Part shown: piece after piece, positions 47,817 through 56,606 of the stretch | Numbering within the stretch: the stretch's first letter is position 1 | Layout: the number at the start of each line of letters is the position of its first letter | Made by a program: the position numbers and the translations under genes | Assembly (NCBI GenBank): GCA_963787485.1 | Contig: CAWBDF010000007.1 | Location: 930,001-994,000, forward strand | From: Bog-473 sp963787485 | GTDB lineage: Bacteria > Actinomycetota > Acidimicrobiia > Acidimicrobiales > RAAP-2 | Direction of reading: 5' to 3' | Length of the DNA stretch: 64,000 bases | Notes under the pieces: model-generated | Databases searched by the model: none | What the model saw: the letters and a program-made list of their open reading frames with translations, nothing else | What the model was told of the DNA's origin: nothing

Positions 47817-47923
47817 GTGCACCAGCTCTCTCGCTCTTGGTCGTGGCGATCTAGCCTTGGACCGCGGCGGATGTTAACGTTCCGCGCCTCCGTAGACCAG
47901 CAGTGCGGGACCTGGAAGAACCG

Positions 47924-49048
47924 ATGATCACTCCTGATGAGCTCTTAGACCGCGCCCGTCAGCGTGCCGGTGGCTCCGACTTCGGACCCGATGGGTGGCA
48001 GCCGGGCTTCGAACATCTCGTCGCGGCGGTTCACGAGGATGTCGGCGACGATGCGGACGCAGTGGCGCGGATCGAGGAGATCGTGCTCAACCGCCTGGTC
48101 AACCGCCTGCGCATCGAGGAGTGGTACGCGGCACACGGTGACGAGGCGGCCGCGAACGAGCTCGAGGGTCTCCTCATCGTGACCGGGACCGGTCGGTCCG
48201 GCACGACGGCGACTCACTATCTCCTGGCCGTCGACCCGCGCTTCCGCACACTACGGAAGTGGGAGATCGAAGATCCCGTTCCCCCACCCGATCTGGCGAC
48301 GGAGCACAACGACCCGCGCCGGCCGAGGTCGGTGCAAGCGAATGTCAAGCACATCGTCACCGTCAATCAGCACACTGAGGACCGCAAGATCCACGAGCTC
48401 TCATTTCACGACGACGGAATGACGATGGGGCTGACGACGCACGCGGAGTATTGGCGGAATGCAGACCACACCACCGCGTTCCCCTACCACGAGCGCGTCC
48501 TGCGGATGCTCCAGTCACATCGCCCGCCATACCGGTGGTTGCTCAAGAGCCCCGACTACATGTACTTCCTTCCGCCGCTCGCGGCCTACTACCCCGACGC
48601 GAAGATCGTCGTGACCCACCGCGACCCGGTGAAGGTGATTCCGTCGGCATGCAGCGTCATCGCCGAGCACACCCGCATGCGGCTCCCGGATTTCGACCCC
48701 GATCCCGCCCAGTTCGGCCAAGAGATCCTCGAGCACCTGCTCGAAGCGGCGACGAGAGGGATGGCCGCCCGCTCGCTGATCGGGGAAGACCGATTCGCTG
48801 ACATCGGGCAGCCAGAACTTCAGTCAGATCCCATCGGCATCGCGCAACGCATATATGACTTCGCGGGAATCGACCTCACAGACGAGGTGGGAGCGACGAT
48901 GGTCGAATGGAGCAGCGGCGTGCAAGCAGCGCCGCGCGGTGAGCACCGGTATAGCGCGGAAGAATTCGGCCTGACAGACGAGCAGATCCGCGAGGCCTTT
49001 TCCGAGTATCTCGACCGCTTCGGTGAGTACTGTCTACCGAGGTCCTGA
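47924..49048 (+). CDS. Sulfotransferase-family protein
   Basis: The protein has 374 residues. The 5'-phosphosulfate loop is IVTGTGRSGTTATHYLL, and the 3'-phosphate region is RWLLKSPDYMYFLPPLAAYYPDAK followed by IVVTHRDPVKVIPS. This is the Sulfotransfer_3-type pattern of actinobacterial PAPS-dependent enzymes. It may sulfate, or in a degradative setting act on, a hydroxylated substrate. It has an extended N-terminal helical part (about 1-85). The ATG at 47924 follows a GGAAGAA leader. Confidence 0.82.
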   Translation: MITPDELLDRARQRAGGSDFGPDGWQPGFEHLVAAVHEDVGDDADAVARIEEIVLNRLVNRLRIEEWYAAHGDEAAANELEGLLIVTGTGRSGTTATHYLLAVDPRFRTLRKWEIEDPVPPPDLATEHNDPRRPRSVQANVKHIVTVNQHTEDRKIHELSFHDDGMTMGLTTHAEYWRNADHTTAFPYHERVLRMLQSHRPPYRWLLKSPDYMYFLPPLAAYYPDAKIVVTHRDPVKVIPSACSVIAEHTRMRLPDFDPDPAQFGQEILEHLLEAATRGMAARSLIGEDRFADIGQPELQSDPIGIAQRIYDFAGIDLTDEVGATMVEWSSGVQAAPRGEHRYSAEEFGLTDEQIREAFSEYLDRFGEYCLPRS

Positions 49049-49124
49049 GTCTGCCGGCCGGCCTGCTTCCAGATCGCCGTGGACGGCAAAGATCGAGCAC
49101 CGGGCCCGTCGGATCCACGGGTTT

Positions 49125-49168
49125 TCGCGACAACGAGCCCGAGGAATCGCGACACCGAGCCCGAGGAA
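49125..49168. repeat. Tandem 22-bp direct repeat before array member 5
   Basis: Positions 49125-49146 and 49147-49168 are two adjacent copies of a 22-bp unit that begins TCGCGACA and ends CGAGCCCGAGGAA, with a single A/C difference. It sits between the sulfotransferase stop and the amidohydrolase start at 49221. Two-turn spacing suits a regulator with tandem sites. Confidence 0.7.
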
Positions 49169-49220
49169 GCAGAGAACAGCTACTCTGCGGTGAGGCAATG
49201 AGGTAGAGAGCGAGCTGCGC

Positions 49221-50525
49221 ATGACGAACCAGACGATGGGGGCAAGGCGGGTCTATACCGACGAAGTGACACTCCCTTACCGGGTCTACGATGCCGATCA
49301 CCACATCTATCCTCCGTCGGATTCTCGAATCCGACACCTCCCGAAGAGGTATCACGAGGCGTTGGAGGCGACCGCAGGCCTTGCCGTTCCGGACCCCGAA
49401 GGGGAGCTGGAGGGGATGGACGACAAGTCCATCGCCACGACCATCGGCACGCACCCGGTACCGGCGGGCGGCTTCGGCGGCATTGATTTGAGGGAGCTCC
49501 CGCAAATGCAGGCTCTGGAGAGCCGGACGATCCCGATTCCTGGCGCAATGTTGAACCGTCTCAACCCGATGAAGGAGCTCGATCTTCTCTCTCGGGCCGA
49601 GCTGGTCGAGCGCTACAACGAGATGCGCCCGGCCTTCGAAAGGAAGGAGCCGCGGCTCAAGCTGATGGACATCCAGGGGGTCGAAACAGCGGTCGTGCAC
49701 GCTGGTGGTTTCGAGAACGAGCCGGCGTTTCGCGGTGGCGATCTTGACCTCGGCTACGCCGTGACCCGGGCATGGAATGAGTACGTGCTCGAGGACTGGG
49801 GCCTCAATACCGAGAACCGCATTCTCTGTCCGCTGCAGGTCCCGCTCGTCGACCCCGATCGGGCGGTCGCGGAGCTCGAGTGGGGTATGGAGAATGGCGC
49901 GCTGCTGGTGAACCTGCCCTCTGGCGACGCCTACGGCCGTTCGCCGTTTGACCCGATGTTCGACCCGGTCTGGGCTCGGGTCAACGAGGCAGGCCTACGC
50001 GTGGTGACCCACCTTGGTGGAGCTAACCGCGTCGACCGTAGCGCTGACTGGAGCGAGGACGGCACGGTCCCTTATCCGAAGTACGACGCGTTCCAGTGGG
50101 TCTTGTACTGGAGTGACCGCCCGATTATGGAGACGGTCACGGCGATGATTTTCCACAACCTGTTCGGCCGGTTCCCCAAGATCAAGGTGCTGATCGCTGA
50201 GTTCGGCACGGTGTGGCTGCCGTACCTGATCCGCAAGCTCGATCATGCCGTGATGCTGGGTCGCCGGCCGACCTACGGCAAGTTGACAGGTCGTCCGAGC
50301 CAGCTCTTCAAGGAACACTGCCTGGTCGCGCCGTACCCGGAAGAGAATGTCACTCGGGCTGCCGCGGTCGTAGGCTGGGACTGCCTCGTATTCGGCTCCG
50401 ATTTCCCGCATTCCGAAGGCCTGCCTGACCCGATTCAATATGTGAAGACGATAGAGGGGATCGGGGACGACAAGATTCGCTTGCTCATGCGGGACAACCT
50501 GAAGGACTTCCTTACGTTCCGCTGA
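49221..50525 (+). CDS. Amidohydrolase family 2 protein (array member 5)
   Basis: The protein has 434 residues. The first motif is VYDADHHIYPPSDS (Asp26-x-His28). It also has RVVTHLGGANR, VLIAEFGTVWLPYLIRKLDHA with Glu in the third-His position, and LVFGSDFPHSEGLPDP. An insertion (about 60-130) between the first and second barrel strands carries an ALESRTIPIPGAML segment not seen in the other members. The 22-bp repeat lies just upstream. Confidence 0.82.
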   Translation: MTNQTMGARRVYTDEVTLPYRVYDADHHIYPPSDSRIRHLPKRYHEALEATAGLAVPDPEGELEGMDDKSIATTIGTHPVPAGGFGGIDLRELPQMQALESRTIPIPGAMLNRLNPMKELDLLSRAELVERYNEMRPAFERKEPRLKLMDIQGVETAVVHAGGFENEPAFRGGDLDLGYAVTRAWNEYVLEDWGLNTENRILCPLQVPLVDPDRAVAELEWGMENGALLVNLPSGDAYGRSPFDPMFDPVWARVNEAGLRVVTHLGGANRVDRSADWSEDGTVPYPKYDAFQWVLYWSDRPIMETVTAMIFHNLFGRFPKIKVLIAEFGTVWLPYLIRKLDHAVMLGRRPTYGKLTGRPSQLFKEHCLVAPYPEENVTRAAAVVGWDCLVFGSDFPHSEGLPDPIQYVKTIEGIGDDKIRLLMRDNLKDFLTFR

Positions 50526-50700
50526 ACAGCAGCCTCGAAACGCTGACGCTCCTCGTGGCGCGTCGCGAATTCCCGCGGAACTCACCCACCGAGTGAACGA
50601 GCGGGTTGAGACGGATCTGCCTGAGTCTTGGGATCCTGGTTGAGCACATGGGTTCGGCTGGGATACGCTCGTCCGTAGAACTAAAGCGGGGGTATTAAGA

Positions 50701-51948
50701 TTGGCTTTTGACTACATCGTTGTCGGGGCCGGTTCAGCGGGGTGCCCGTTGGCCAACCGTTTGTCGCAGGACCCCAAGGTCAATGTCCTGCTGCTCGAGG
50801 CGGGTCCGTCCGATCGGAATCCCCTCATAAACATGCCCAAGGGCTTCGGCAAATTGCAGGGCAACCCGAGGTACGCGTGGCATTTCCCGCAGAAGCCCTT
50901 TCCCCCACTGCACCAGCAAGAGACGTGGGCGCGCGGCAAGGTGCTCGGTGGCTCGAGTGCCATCAACGGCATGATCTACAACCGCGGCAGCAAGGCTGAC
51001 TTCGAGAACCTTGCCGACCTGGGTCTTCCCCAATGGGGTTGGGACCAGGTTGTCGGTGCCTACCGCGAAATCGAGGACAATGAACTTGGAGCGACGCCCA
51101 CTCGCGGGAGTGGGGGTCCTCTCCATGTCTCTCGTCTAGAAGACGCAGATCCGGTGTGCGACGAGATCATCGCTGCCGGCGGCAACCTCGGGTGGAAGGC
51201 GGTAGACGACTACAACGAGAGCGACGACGAGCGCATCGGCTACGCAATGTGCACCATCAAGGCGGGTCGACGGGTCAGTTCGGCGCATGCGTTCATCCAT
51301 CCGATTCGCGACCGACCCAATCTGACCGTCGCCACCGGCTCGTGGGCCGTGAAGCTCTTGCGCAAGGGTGATCGCATCACGGGCGTCCGGGTGCGCCGGG
51401 GCGGGGTCGATGTTGAACACAACGCTCAGCGCGAAGTCATCTTGTCACTGGGCAGCGTCGGTTCGCCCAAGTTGCTCCAGCTTTCGGGCATAGGCCCGGC
51501 TGAGGTTCTGCGTTCTGCGGGCATCGATGTCGTCGTCGACAGTCCAGGGGTGGGTGCCGGGATGCGCGAACACCGCTGCCTCGCCTTTCACTACCGACTC
51601 AACAAGAACGTCGGTTACAACAGGCTGCTGAGCACCGTCCCGCGACAGATGTTGACGACGATGCGTTATTGGACCCATCGACGCGGTCCGATGGCCACCC
51701 CAGCGTACGACGTCGTGGCCTTTCTGAAGGCGCTTCCAACCTCCGAGCGGCCGGATGCCCAGTTGCTCGTGACCCCGCTCTCCCTTGCCAACGTCAACCT
51801 GAAACAGCCGCGCCTCGAGCGTGAGCCCGGCATGCAGTGCATCGGCTACGTACTGCGGCCTGATGCGGAGGGTTCCATATCCATCACCTCCCCCGCTCCG
51901 GACGCGCCACTCGAAATCGTCCCGAATTATCCTGGGGACTGGACATGA
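50701..51948 (+). CDS. GMC-family FAD oxidoreductase, N-terminal part (frameshifted)
   Basis: This frame encodes the FAD-binding fold and most of the substrate domain: FDYIVVGAGSAGCPLANRLSQ, VLLLEAGPSD, ETWARGKVLGGSSAINGMIYNRG and VILSLGSVGSPKLLQLSGIGP. GMC enzymes (choline dehydrogenase type) oxidise alcohols. After EIVPNYP the frame hits a stop; one extra C at 51931-51932 explains it, because the next frame continues as LGTGHDRDVAVGLF to the normal end at 52303. Corrected length is 533 residues, typical of the family. The TTG at 50701 is the likely start. Confidence 0.88.
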   Translation: MAFDYIVVGAGSAGCPLANRLSQDPKVNVLLLEAGPSDRNPLINMPKGFGKLQGNPRYAWHFPQKPFPPLHQQETWARGKVLGGSSAINGMIYNRGSKADFENLADLGLPQWGWDQVVGAYREIEDNELGATPTRGSGGPLHVSRLEDADPVCDEIIAAGGNLGWKAVDDYNESDDERIGYAMCTIKAGRRVSSAHAFIHPIRDRPNLTVATGSWAVKLLRKGDRITGVRVRRGGVDVEHNAQREVILSLGSVGSPKLLQLSGIGPAEVLRSAGIDVVVDSPGVGAGMREHRCLAFHYRLNKNVGYNRLLSTVPRQMLTTMRYWTHRRGPMATPAYDVVAFLKALPTSERPDAQLLVTPLSLANVNLKQPRLEREPGMQCIGYVLRPDAEGSISITSPAPDAPLEIVPNYPGDWT

Positions 51949-52303
51949 CCGCGACGTCGCCGTCGGGCTGTTCAGGTCGATTCGAAAGCTCTTTGCCACC
52001 GACCCGTTGGCCTCGTTCATCGTACGCGAGACTCAGCCCGGGGCGAGCATCAATGACGACGACGAAGAGGCGATGGTGAACGCCGTCCTTACGTCCGGCT
52101 ATTGCGGGTACCACTCGGTCAGCACCGTTGCCATGGGAACCGCCGATTCGGCACCTCTCGACCCGGACCTGCGCGTCCGTGGCGTTGAGGGGCTCCGGGT
52201 CGTGGACACATCGGTCTTCCCGACAATGGTGTCCGGCAACTGTAATGCACCGACGATGGCGTTTGGTTGGATCGCCGGACAACGGATCCTCGGCGCGGCC
52301 TAG
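51932..52303 (+). CDS. GMC-family oxidoreductase, C-terminal part (after frameshift)
   Basis: This frame contains the C-terminal GMC signature and active-site region: YCGYHSVSTVAMGTAD (with the catalytic His of YHSVST), LRVRGVEGLRVVDTSVFPTMVSGNCNAPTMAFGWIAGQRIL (read in pieces; the Asn of GNCNAPT is the second catalytic residue). It has no start of its own in a sensible place and belongs to the gene at 50701. It ends 31 bp before array member 6. Confidence 0.85.
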   Translation: MGTGHDRDVAVGLFRSIRKLFATDPLASFIVRETQPGASINDDDEEAMVNAVLTSGYCGYHSVSTVAMGTADSAPLDPDLRVRGVEGLRVVDTSVFPTMVSGNCNAPTMAFGWIAGQRILGAA

Positions 52304-52333
52304 CGAGATGCGCCGTCACACAGGAGGTCACTC

Positions 52334-53698
52334 ATGGACAGACTGATGATCGTCTCGGCCGATTCACACGCCATCGCGCCGCCTGAGTCGTGGAAGAACT
52401 ATGTAGAAGCGCGGTACCACACGTATCTGCCACAACTGGAGGAGGAGAACAGGGTCTTCACCGCATGCATGGTCCCGCTCAACGGGTACGTACAGGAGCA
52501 GACAGAGGCGTACGACTTCGACAGAGCGTACAGGTCTGGAGGCGTCGCAGGACTGTGGGATGCCGACACTCGGATCCGGGAGATGGACCGTGAAGGCATC
52601 GCCGCCGAGGTCGTCTACCCGGGCGACCCGCGCGCCGCGGACTTGTTTCACGCACCGCTGTCTCAGGCGTATCCGCTCGAGGTGTGTGACGCCGGCACGC
52701 GTGCGTACCATCGATGGGCTCACGACACATTTGGCCGCAACCGCGACCGAATCCTTCTCGTCGGCGTGACAGGTACCTGCACCGACATGGCTGCGACGCT
52801 GGCCGAGCTTGAGTGGATCGCGGACCATGGTTTCGTCGGCACCTTCGTGCCGGGCAACACCATCTTCCCCAGGATGCGCCCGCTGAGCGACACGTCCTAC
52901 GACCCTTTCTGGGCCCGCTGCGAGGCACTCGGCCTCGCTGTCGTGGTCCACGCCGGATATGGCATCGACCAAGGCTCGCTCTTCCCCGAAATCGAGCGGA
53001 TCACGAACTCCGTGGCCGAACGGGGTGGTTCGGACATCGATCTCCTGATGGAGATCACCACCGACGTGTTCACTCCGGAGTTCTTCTCCGATGTGCGCCC
53101 CCGCCGACCACTCTGGCAGCTGACCCTCGGGGGGGTGTTCGACCGGTTTCCGCAGCTCAAGCTCTTCCTTGCCGAGATCCGCGCCGACTGGATGCCCGCC
53201 ACCTTGCAGCACCTCGACAGAGTCTTCGAAGCCCGCCGCGGTGAGTTGCCCGCCAAGCAGCGGCCGAGCGAGTACTGGCACTCGAACGGACTCACATCGC
53301 TGTCGTTCGTCCACCGATGCGAAGTCGCCATGCGCTACGAGATCGACCTCGACACCCTCGCGTTCGGTCGTGATTACCCGCACGGCGAGGGCACATGGCC
53401 CAACACCACGGCCTGGCTCGTGGACGCTCTTGGCAACCTGCCCGAAAAAGAGTCGCGCCAGATCCTCGGTGAGAACATCGTGAGGTTCCTCGGACTCGAC
53501 GGCGCGCACCTGCAGAAGGTCGCGGACCGGGTCGGACCGGGTGCCGCAGAGATCATCGGCAAGACCTCCGACCTCTCGCCGGAGCTTCTGGCGCACTTCG
53601 ATCTCCGCGGTGGCTACCTGAAAGAGGCTGAAGGTGGTCAAAAACTTTCGACCGTTGACGCGATGGTGCAGGAGGACCTGGCCAGAGTCGCCTCGTGA
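52334..53698 (+). CDS. Amidohydrolase family 2 protein (array member 6)
   Basis: The protein has 454 residues. It opens with LMIVSADSHAIAPPESW (Asp10-x-His12) and has VVVHAGYGIDQG, LFLAEIRADWMPATLQHLD (Glu in the third-His position) and LAFGRDYPHGEGTWPN with Arg before the catalytic Asp. A C-terminal extension of about 60 residues follows the barrel. AGGAGG lies eight bases before the ATG. It is 31 bp after the GMC gene, so the two are probably co-transcribed. Confidence 0.83.
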   Translation: MDRLMIVSADSHAIAPPESWKNYVEARYHTYLPQLEEENRVFTACMVPLNGYVQEQTEAYDFDRAYRSGGVAGLWDADTRIREMDREGIAAEVVYPGDPRAADLFHAPLSQAYPLEVCDAGTRAYHRWAHDTFGRNRDRILLVGVTGTCTDMAATLAELEWIADHGFVGTFVPGNTIFPRMRPLSDTSYDPFWARCEALGLAVVVHAGYGIDQGSLFPEIERITNSVAERGGSDIDLLMEITTDVFTPEFFSDVRPRRPLWQLTLGGVFDRFPQLKLFLAEIRADWMPATLQHLDRVFEARRGELPAKQRPSEYWHSNGLTSLSFVHRCEVAMRYEIDLDTLAFGRDYPHGEGTWPNTTAWLVDALGNLPEKESRQILGENIVRFLGLDGAHLQKVADRVGPGAAEIIGKTSDLSPELLAHFDLRGGYLKEAEGGQKLSTVDAMVQEDLARVAS

Positions 53699-53723
53699 AC
53701 GGCCGTTCAGACCGTCATGTCCC

Positions 53724-53753
53724 TTGACGGGTCGAACCGGGCCCGCGTAACCT
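53724..53753 (+). promoter_or_regulatory. Promoter before array member 7
   Basis: TTGACG (53724-53729) and TAACCT (53748-53753) are separated by 18 bp, a good vegetative-type promoter. Transcription would begin near 53760, a few bases before the TTG/GTG starts at 53772-53792, leaving a very short leader. This suggests member 7 has its own promoter and is not simply read through from member 6. Confidence 0.5.
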
Positions 53754-53771
53754 AAGAATGAGAGATTAGAT

Positions 53772-55136
53772 TTGGGGGTAACCCGGGTGGTGCATGACGC
53801 TCCGGCTGAACAGGTGATGTCCTCGGAGCCAACGGCGTCTCGGGAGCACGCGCCGCTCTTCGTCTTCTCGGCGGACACGCACGTCGGTCCGCGGCCGGAG
53901 GATCTCCGGCCGTACTGTCCGAAGGCCTCGCTCGAACAGTTCGATGCCTTCGGCGCCACCGTGAAGGACTACAACACCTTCTTCGAGTTGCGGGCGTTCT
54001 CAGAGGACTATTGGAACGGGCGCCGGCGCAACATGGAGACGGCCGGGCACTTCGACCCCCATGCGCGTTTGCGCGACATGGACCGCGACGGGATCAGTGG
54101 CGGGATCGTCTTCCACGACAGCCTCAACGGTCAGCCATTTCCGTTCGACTACATGAATTCGCTCGGCAACGGCATTCCGGCACCGGAGGCGCGCCAGCTG
54201 GCGGCGGTCGGGCGTGCCCTGTACAACCGCTGGCTGGTCGACTTCTGCTCCGTGGAGCCGGAGCGCAACGTGGGCCTCGCTCAGTTGCCGTTCTGGGATG
54301 TCGACGCCTCGATCGCCGAGCTCGAGTGGTGTGCCGAGCACGGCCTGGGCGGGGTCAACTTCCCGGCGCCCGGCCAGCCGGGATTGCCGTCCGTCTTCTC
54401 GCCCGAAATGGACCGCTTCTTCTCTGCCTGCGAGGCACTCGGCATGACCCTGGCCACGCACATCGGCGCCATGCCCCCGACGTCCGAATACCTCGAATAT
54501 GGCGATCCCACCCACGAGGGTACGTTTCACTTCGGGTTGCTCGACTCCGGTGAGTGGGGTGTGCGCACTGTCTACCAGCTGGTGATCTTCGGAGTCTTCG
54601 AGCGCCACCCAGGTCTCAAGCTCGTGCTCACCGAGGTGCCCGGCGTCTTTTGGAACGAGATGTGCCTCAAGATGGACTCCTTGCAAAAGACGCCGATCCG
54701 GCGCAAGGAGCAAGCCCTGCCCCGACTCCCGAGCGAATACGCCGCCACCAACGTGTGGATGGGCAACAGCTTCCAGTCGCGCCAGGAGGCCGAGACCGCG
54801 ATCGCCATCGGGCGCGAGGACCGGTTCATGTGGGGATCGGACTACCCGCACCCCGAGGGCACGTACAGCTACCCGGACGATCCGGACGAGATCCCCATGA
54901 CCCGGCTCTCGCTGGCCTTCACTTACCACGACCTCCCGTTGGACAAGGTCCGCATGATCCTCGGCGAGAACGCGTTCGACGCCTTTCCCCGTCTCGATTC
55001 GCAGGCCCTGCACAAGGTGGCTGCTCGGGTCGGCATCACGCCCGCCGAGATCTCGCTCGCACCCGAGATGGAGGACCACCTCTACGTCTACGAGCGAGGC
55101 ACCCTGGGGTTTCGCACCGAAGGGCCTTGGAACTAG
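53772..55136 (+). CDS. Amidohydrolase family 2 protein (array member 7)
   Basis: The frame gives 454 residues. The metal site reads LFVFSADTHVGPRPEDL (Asp35-x-His37 from the first start), LATHIGAMPP, LVLTEVPGVFWNEMCLKMD (Glu third) and FMWGSDYPHPEGTYSYP. The N-terminal 30 residues are variable and the start is open: TTG 53772, GTG 53787 or 53790, or ATG 53817. It retains the full set of catalytic residues. An inverted repeat follows its stop. Confidence 0.82.
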   Translation: MGVTRVVHDAPAEQVMSSEPTASREHAPLFVFSADTHVGPRPEDLRPYCPKASLEQFDAFGATVKDYNTFFELRAFSEDYWNGRRRNMETAGHFDPHARLRDMDRDGISGGIVFHDSLNGQPFPFDYMNSLGNGIPAPEARQLAAVGRALYNRWLVDFCSVEPERNVGLAQLPFWDVDASIAELEWCAEHGLGGVNFPAPGQPGLPSVFSPEMDRFFSACEALGMTLATHIGAMPPTSEYLEYGDPTHEGTFHFGLLDSGEWGVRTVYQLVIFGVFERHPGLKLVLTEVPGVFWNEMCLKMDSLQKTPIRRKEQALPRLPSEYAATNVWMGNSFQSRQEAETAIAIGREDRFMWGSDYPHPEGTYSYPDDPDEIPMTRLSLAFTYHDLPLDKVRMILGENAFDAFPRLDSQALHKVAARVGITPAEISLAPEMEDHLYVYERGTLGFRTEGPWN

Positions 55137-55155
55137 GGCAAGGTCGGATTGGAAT

Positions 55156-55189
55156 ACCGGCAGTGACTGCCGGTTGGCAAGCTAGCTTG
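55156..55189. promoter_or_regulatory. Hairpin and 12-bp palindrome between array members 7 and 8
   Basis: ACCGGCAG and CTGCCGGT (55156-55174) form a perfect 8-bp stem around TGA. Four bases later CAAGCTAGCTTG (55178-55189) is a perfect palindrome. The first could end the member 7 transcript. The second is placed like an operator, about 30 bp before the start of member 8, and might bind the TetR regulator encoded at 56607. Confidence 0.45.
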
Positions 55190-55217
55190 AGCTGGTGAGC
55201 CAGATTCGAAAAGGGGA

Positions 55218-56492
55218 ATGAGAATGACCAACGCTGAGCAGGCGGAGCGGATGCTCCTTGTGTCATCAGACGGGCACATCGGACCACCGGCCGAGAGCTA
55301 CCGCGAGTACTTCGACCCGAAGTACCGAGCTGACTTTGACGAATGGTTTGCCTCGTACCTCCCGGTATGGCTCACGAAGGGGACGACAGCCCGCGAGTCA
55401 GTCAAGAGCGCGACCGACGCGGTGATGTGGGGCGAGGAGTACCAGCAGGCCTTCGAGGCGCGGGCGGCGAAGATCCCCTGGGGCATTGAAGGAAAGTGGG
55501 ACGCGAAGCGTCGGCTCGAGGCGCTCGACATCGATGGCGTCGCCGCTGATGTCATGTTTCCTGACGACCAGTCAGCCAACTCGCCGCCCTTCCTCGGTCT
55601 GGCTCGTGACTTCAGCGAGGAGTGGGACCGATGGTCGCCGGCGCAGCGCCGCGAGGGTGCGCGCGCCTACAACCGGTGGCTCTCCGACTTCTGTTCAGCG
55701 GACCCGAGTCGACTGCTGGGCGTCGGACTCATCGGTTCCCTTACCGATGTGGACGATGCCATCGAGACCGTCCGTTGGTGCAAGGAGAATGGTGTCAACG
55801 GCGGTTTGCTTCTGCCGGTGAACTACTACAACCAAGTCGAACCGTTCTGGCACGAGGAGCGGTACGACCCGCTGTGGTCCGTGTGCAGCGAGCTCGATAT
55901 GCCCCTCCACACCCATGTCGGTCCTGGGAGCCCGTACTACTCCAGTGACCCGTTCATCGGCGGCCTGCTGTGGTCGGCGGAATGTTCTTTCTGGGTGCAT
56001 CGGCCGCTGTGGTTCTTCATACTCGGGGGCGTGCTCGAGAAGCATCCGAATCTGAAATTGGTGTTCACCGAGCAGGGCGTCGACTGGGTGCCGGGGGCCC
56101 TGATGATGATGGATTATCTGCTCGAAGCGAAGATAACCCCGTTCAGCGAGAGCGACCGAAAGAAGATGTACTCCATCAAGCCGAGCGAGTACTTCTTCCG
56201 TCAGTGCTGGATCGGAGCGACCAACACCGATGCGCTCGGATGGGTGTCCTCGGGGGATCGCGAGACGCTCGGCTTCGAGCGGTTGATGTGGGGTTCGGAC
56301 TACCCACATATGGAATCGGCCTGGCCCCAGACGCGGGAGAAGCTTCGCAACCTGATGAAGGAGATATCACCTGGCGAGGTCAAGGCGATGGTGGGCGGCA
56401 ACGCGGTCGAGTGCTACAGCATCGACACCGCGGATCTTGCGGAGACCGTCCAGCGGATTGGCCCGACCGAGGAAGAGATCATCACCGCGTGA
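55218..56492 (+). CDS. Amidohydrolase family 2 protein (array member 8)
   Basis: The protein has 424 residues. Motifs are LLVSSDGHIGPPAESY (Asp18-x-His20), PLHTHVGPGSPYY, LVFTEQGVDWVPGALMMMD with Glu in the third-His position, and LMWGSDYPHMESAWP. It is the last member of the array and is followed by a convergent TetR gene. Starts at 55218 and 55224 are equivalent; GGGGAATGAGA lies upstream. Confidence 0.83.
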   Translation: MRMTNAEQAERMLLVSSDGHIGPPAESYREYFDPKYRADFDEWFASYLPVWLTKGTTARESVKSATDAVMWGEEYQQAFEARAAKIPWGIEGKWDAKRRLEALDIDGVAADVMFPDDQSANSPPFLGLARDFSEEWDRWSPAQRREGARAYNRWLSDFCSADPSRLLGVGLIGSLTDVDDAIETVRWCKENGVNGGLLLPVNYYNQVEPFWHEERYDPLWSVCSELDMPLHTHVGPGSPYYSSDPFIGGLLWSAECSFWVHRPLWFFILGGVLEKHPNLKLVFTEQGVDWVPGALMMMDYLLEAKITPFSESDRKKMYSIKPSEYFFRQCWIGATNTDALGWVSSGDRETLGFERLMWGSDYPHMESAWPQTREKLRNLMKEISPGEVKAMVGGNAVECYSIDTADLAETVQRIGPTEEEIITA

Positions 56493-56606
56493 GCTGAGTG
56501 CACATCCAGCAGGATGAATTCAGCTACTACGCCTCAATACAAGAGCTCCGGAAGAGCCTGGGCCGGCTTTTACACTCTCGGCCCCCGAGGAACAACAGGG
56601 CGGTCG

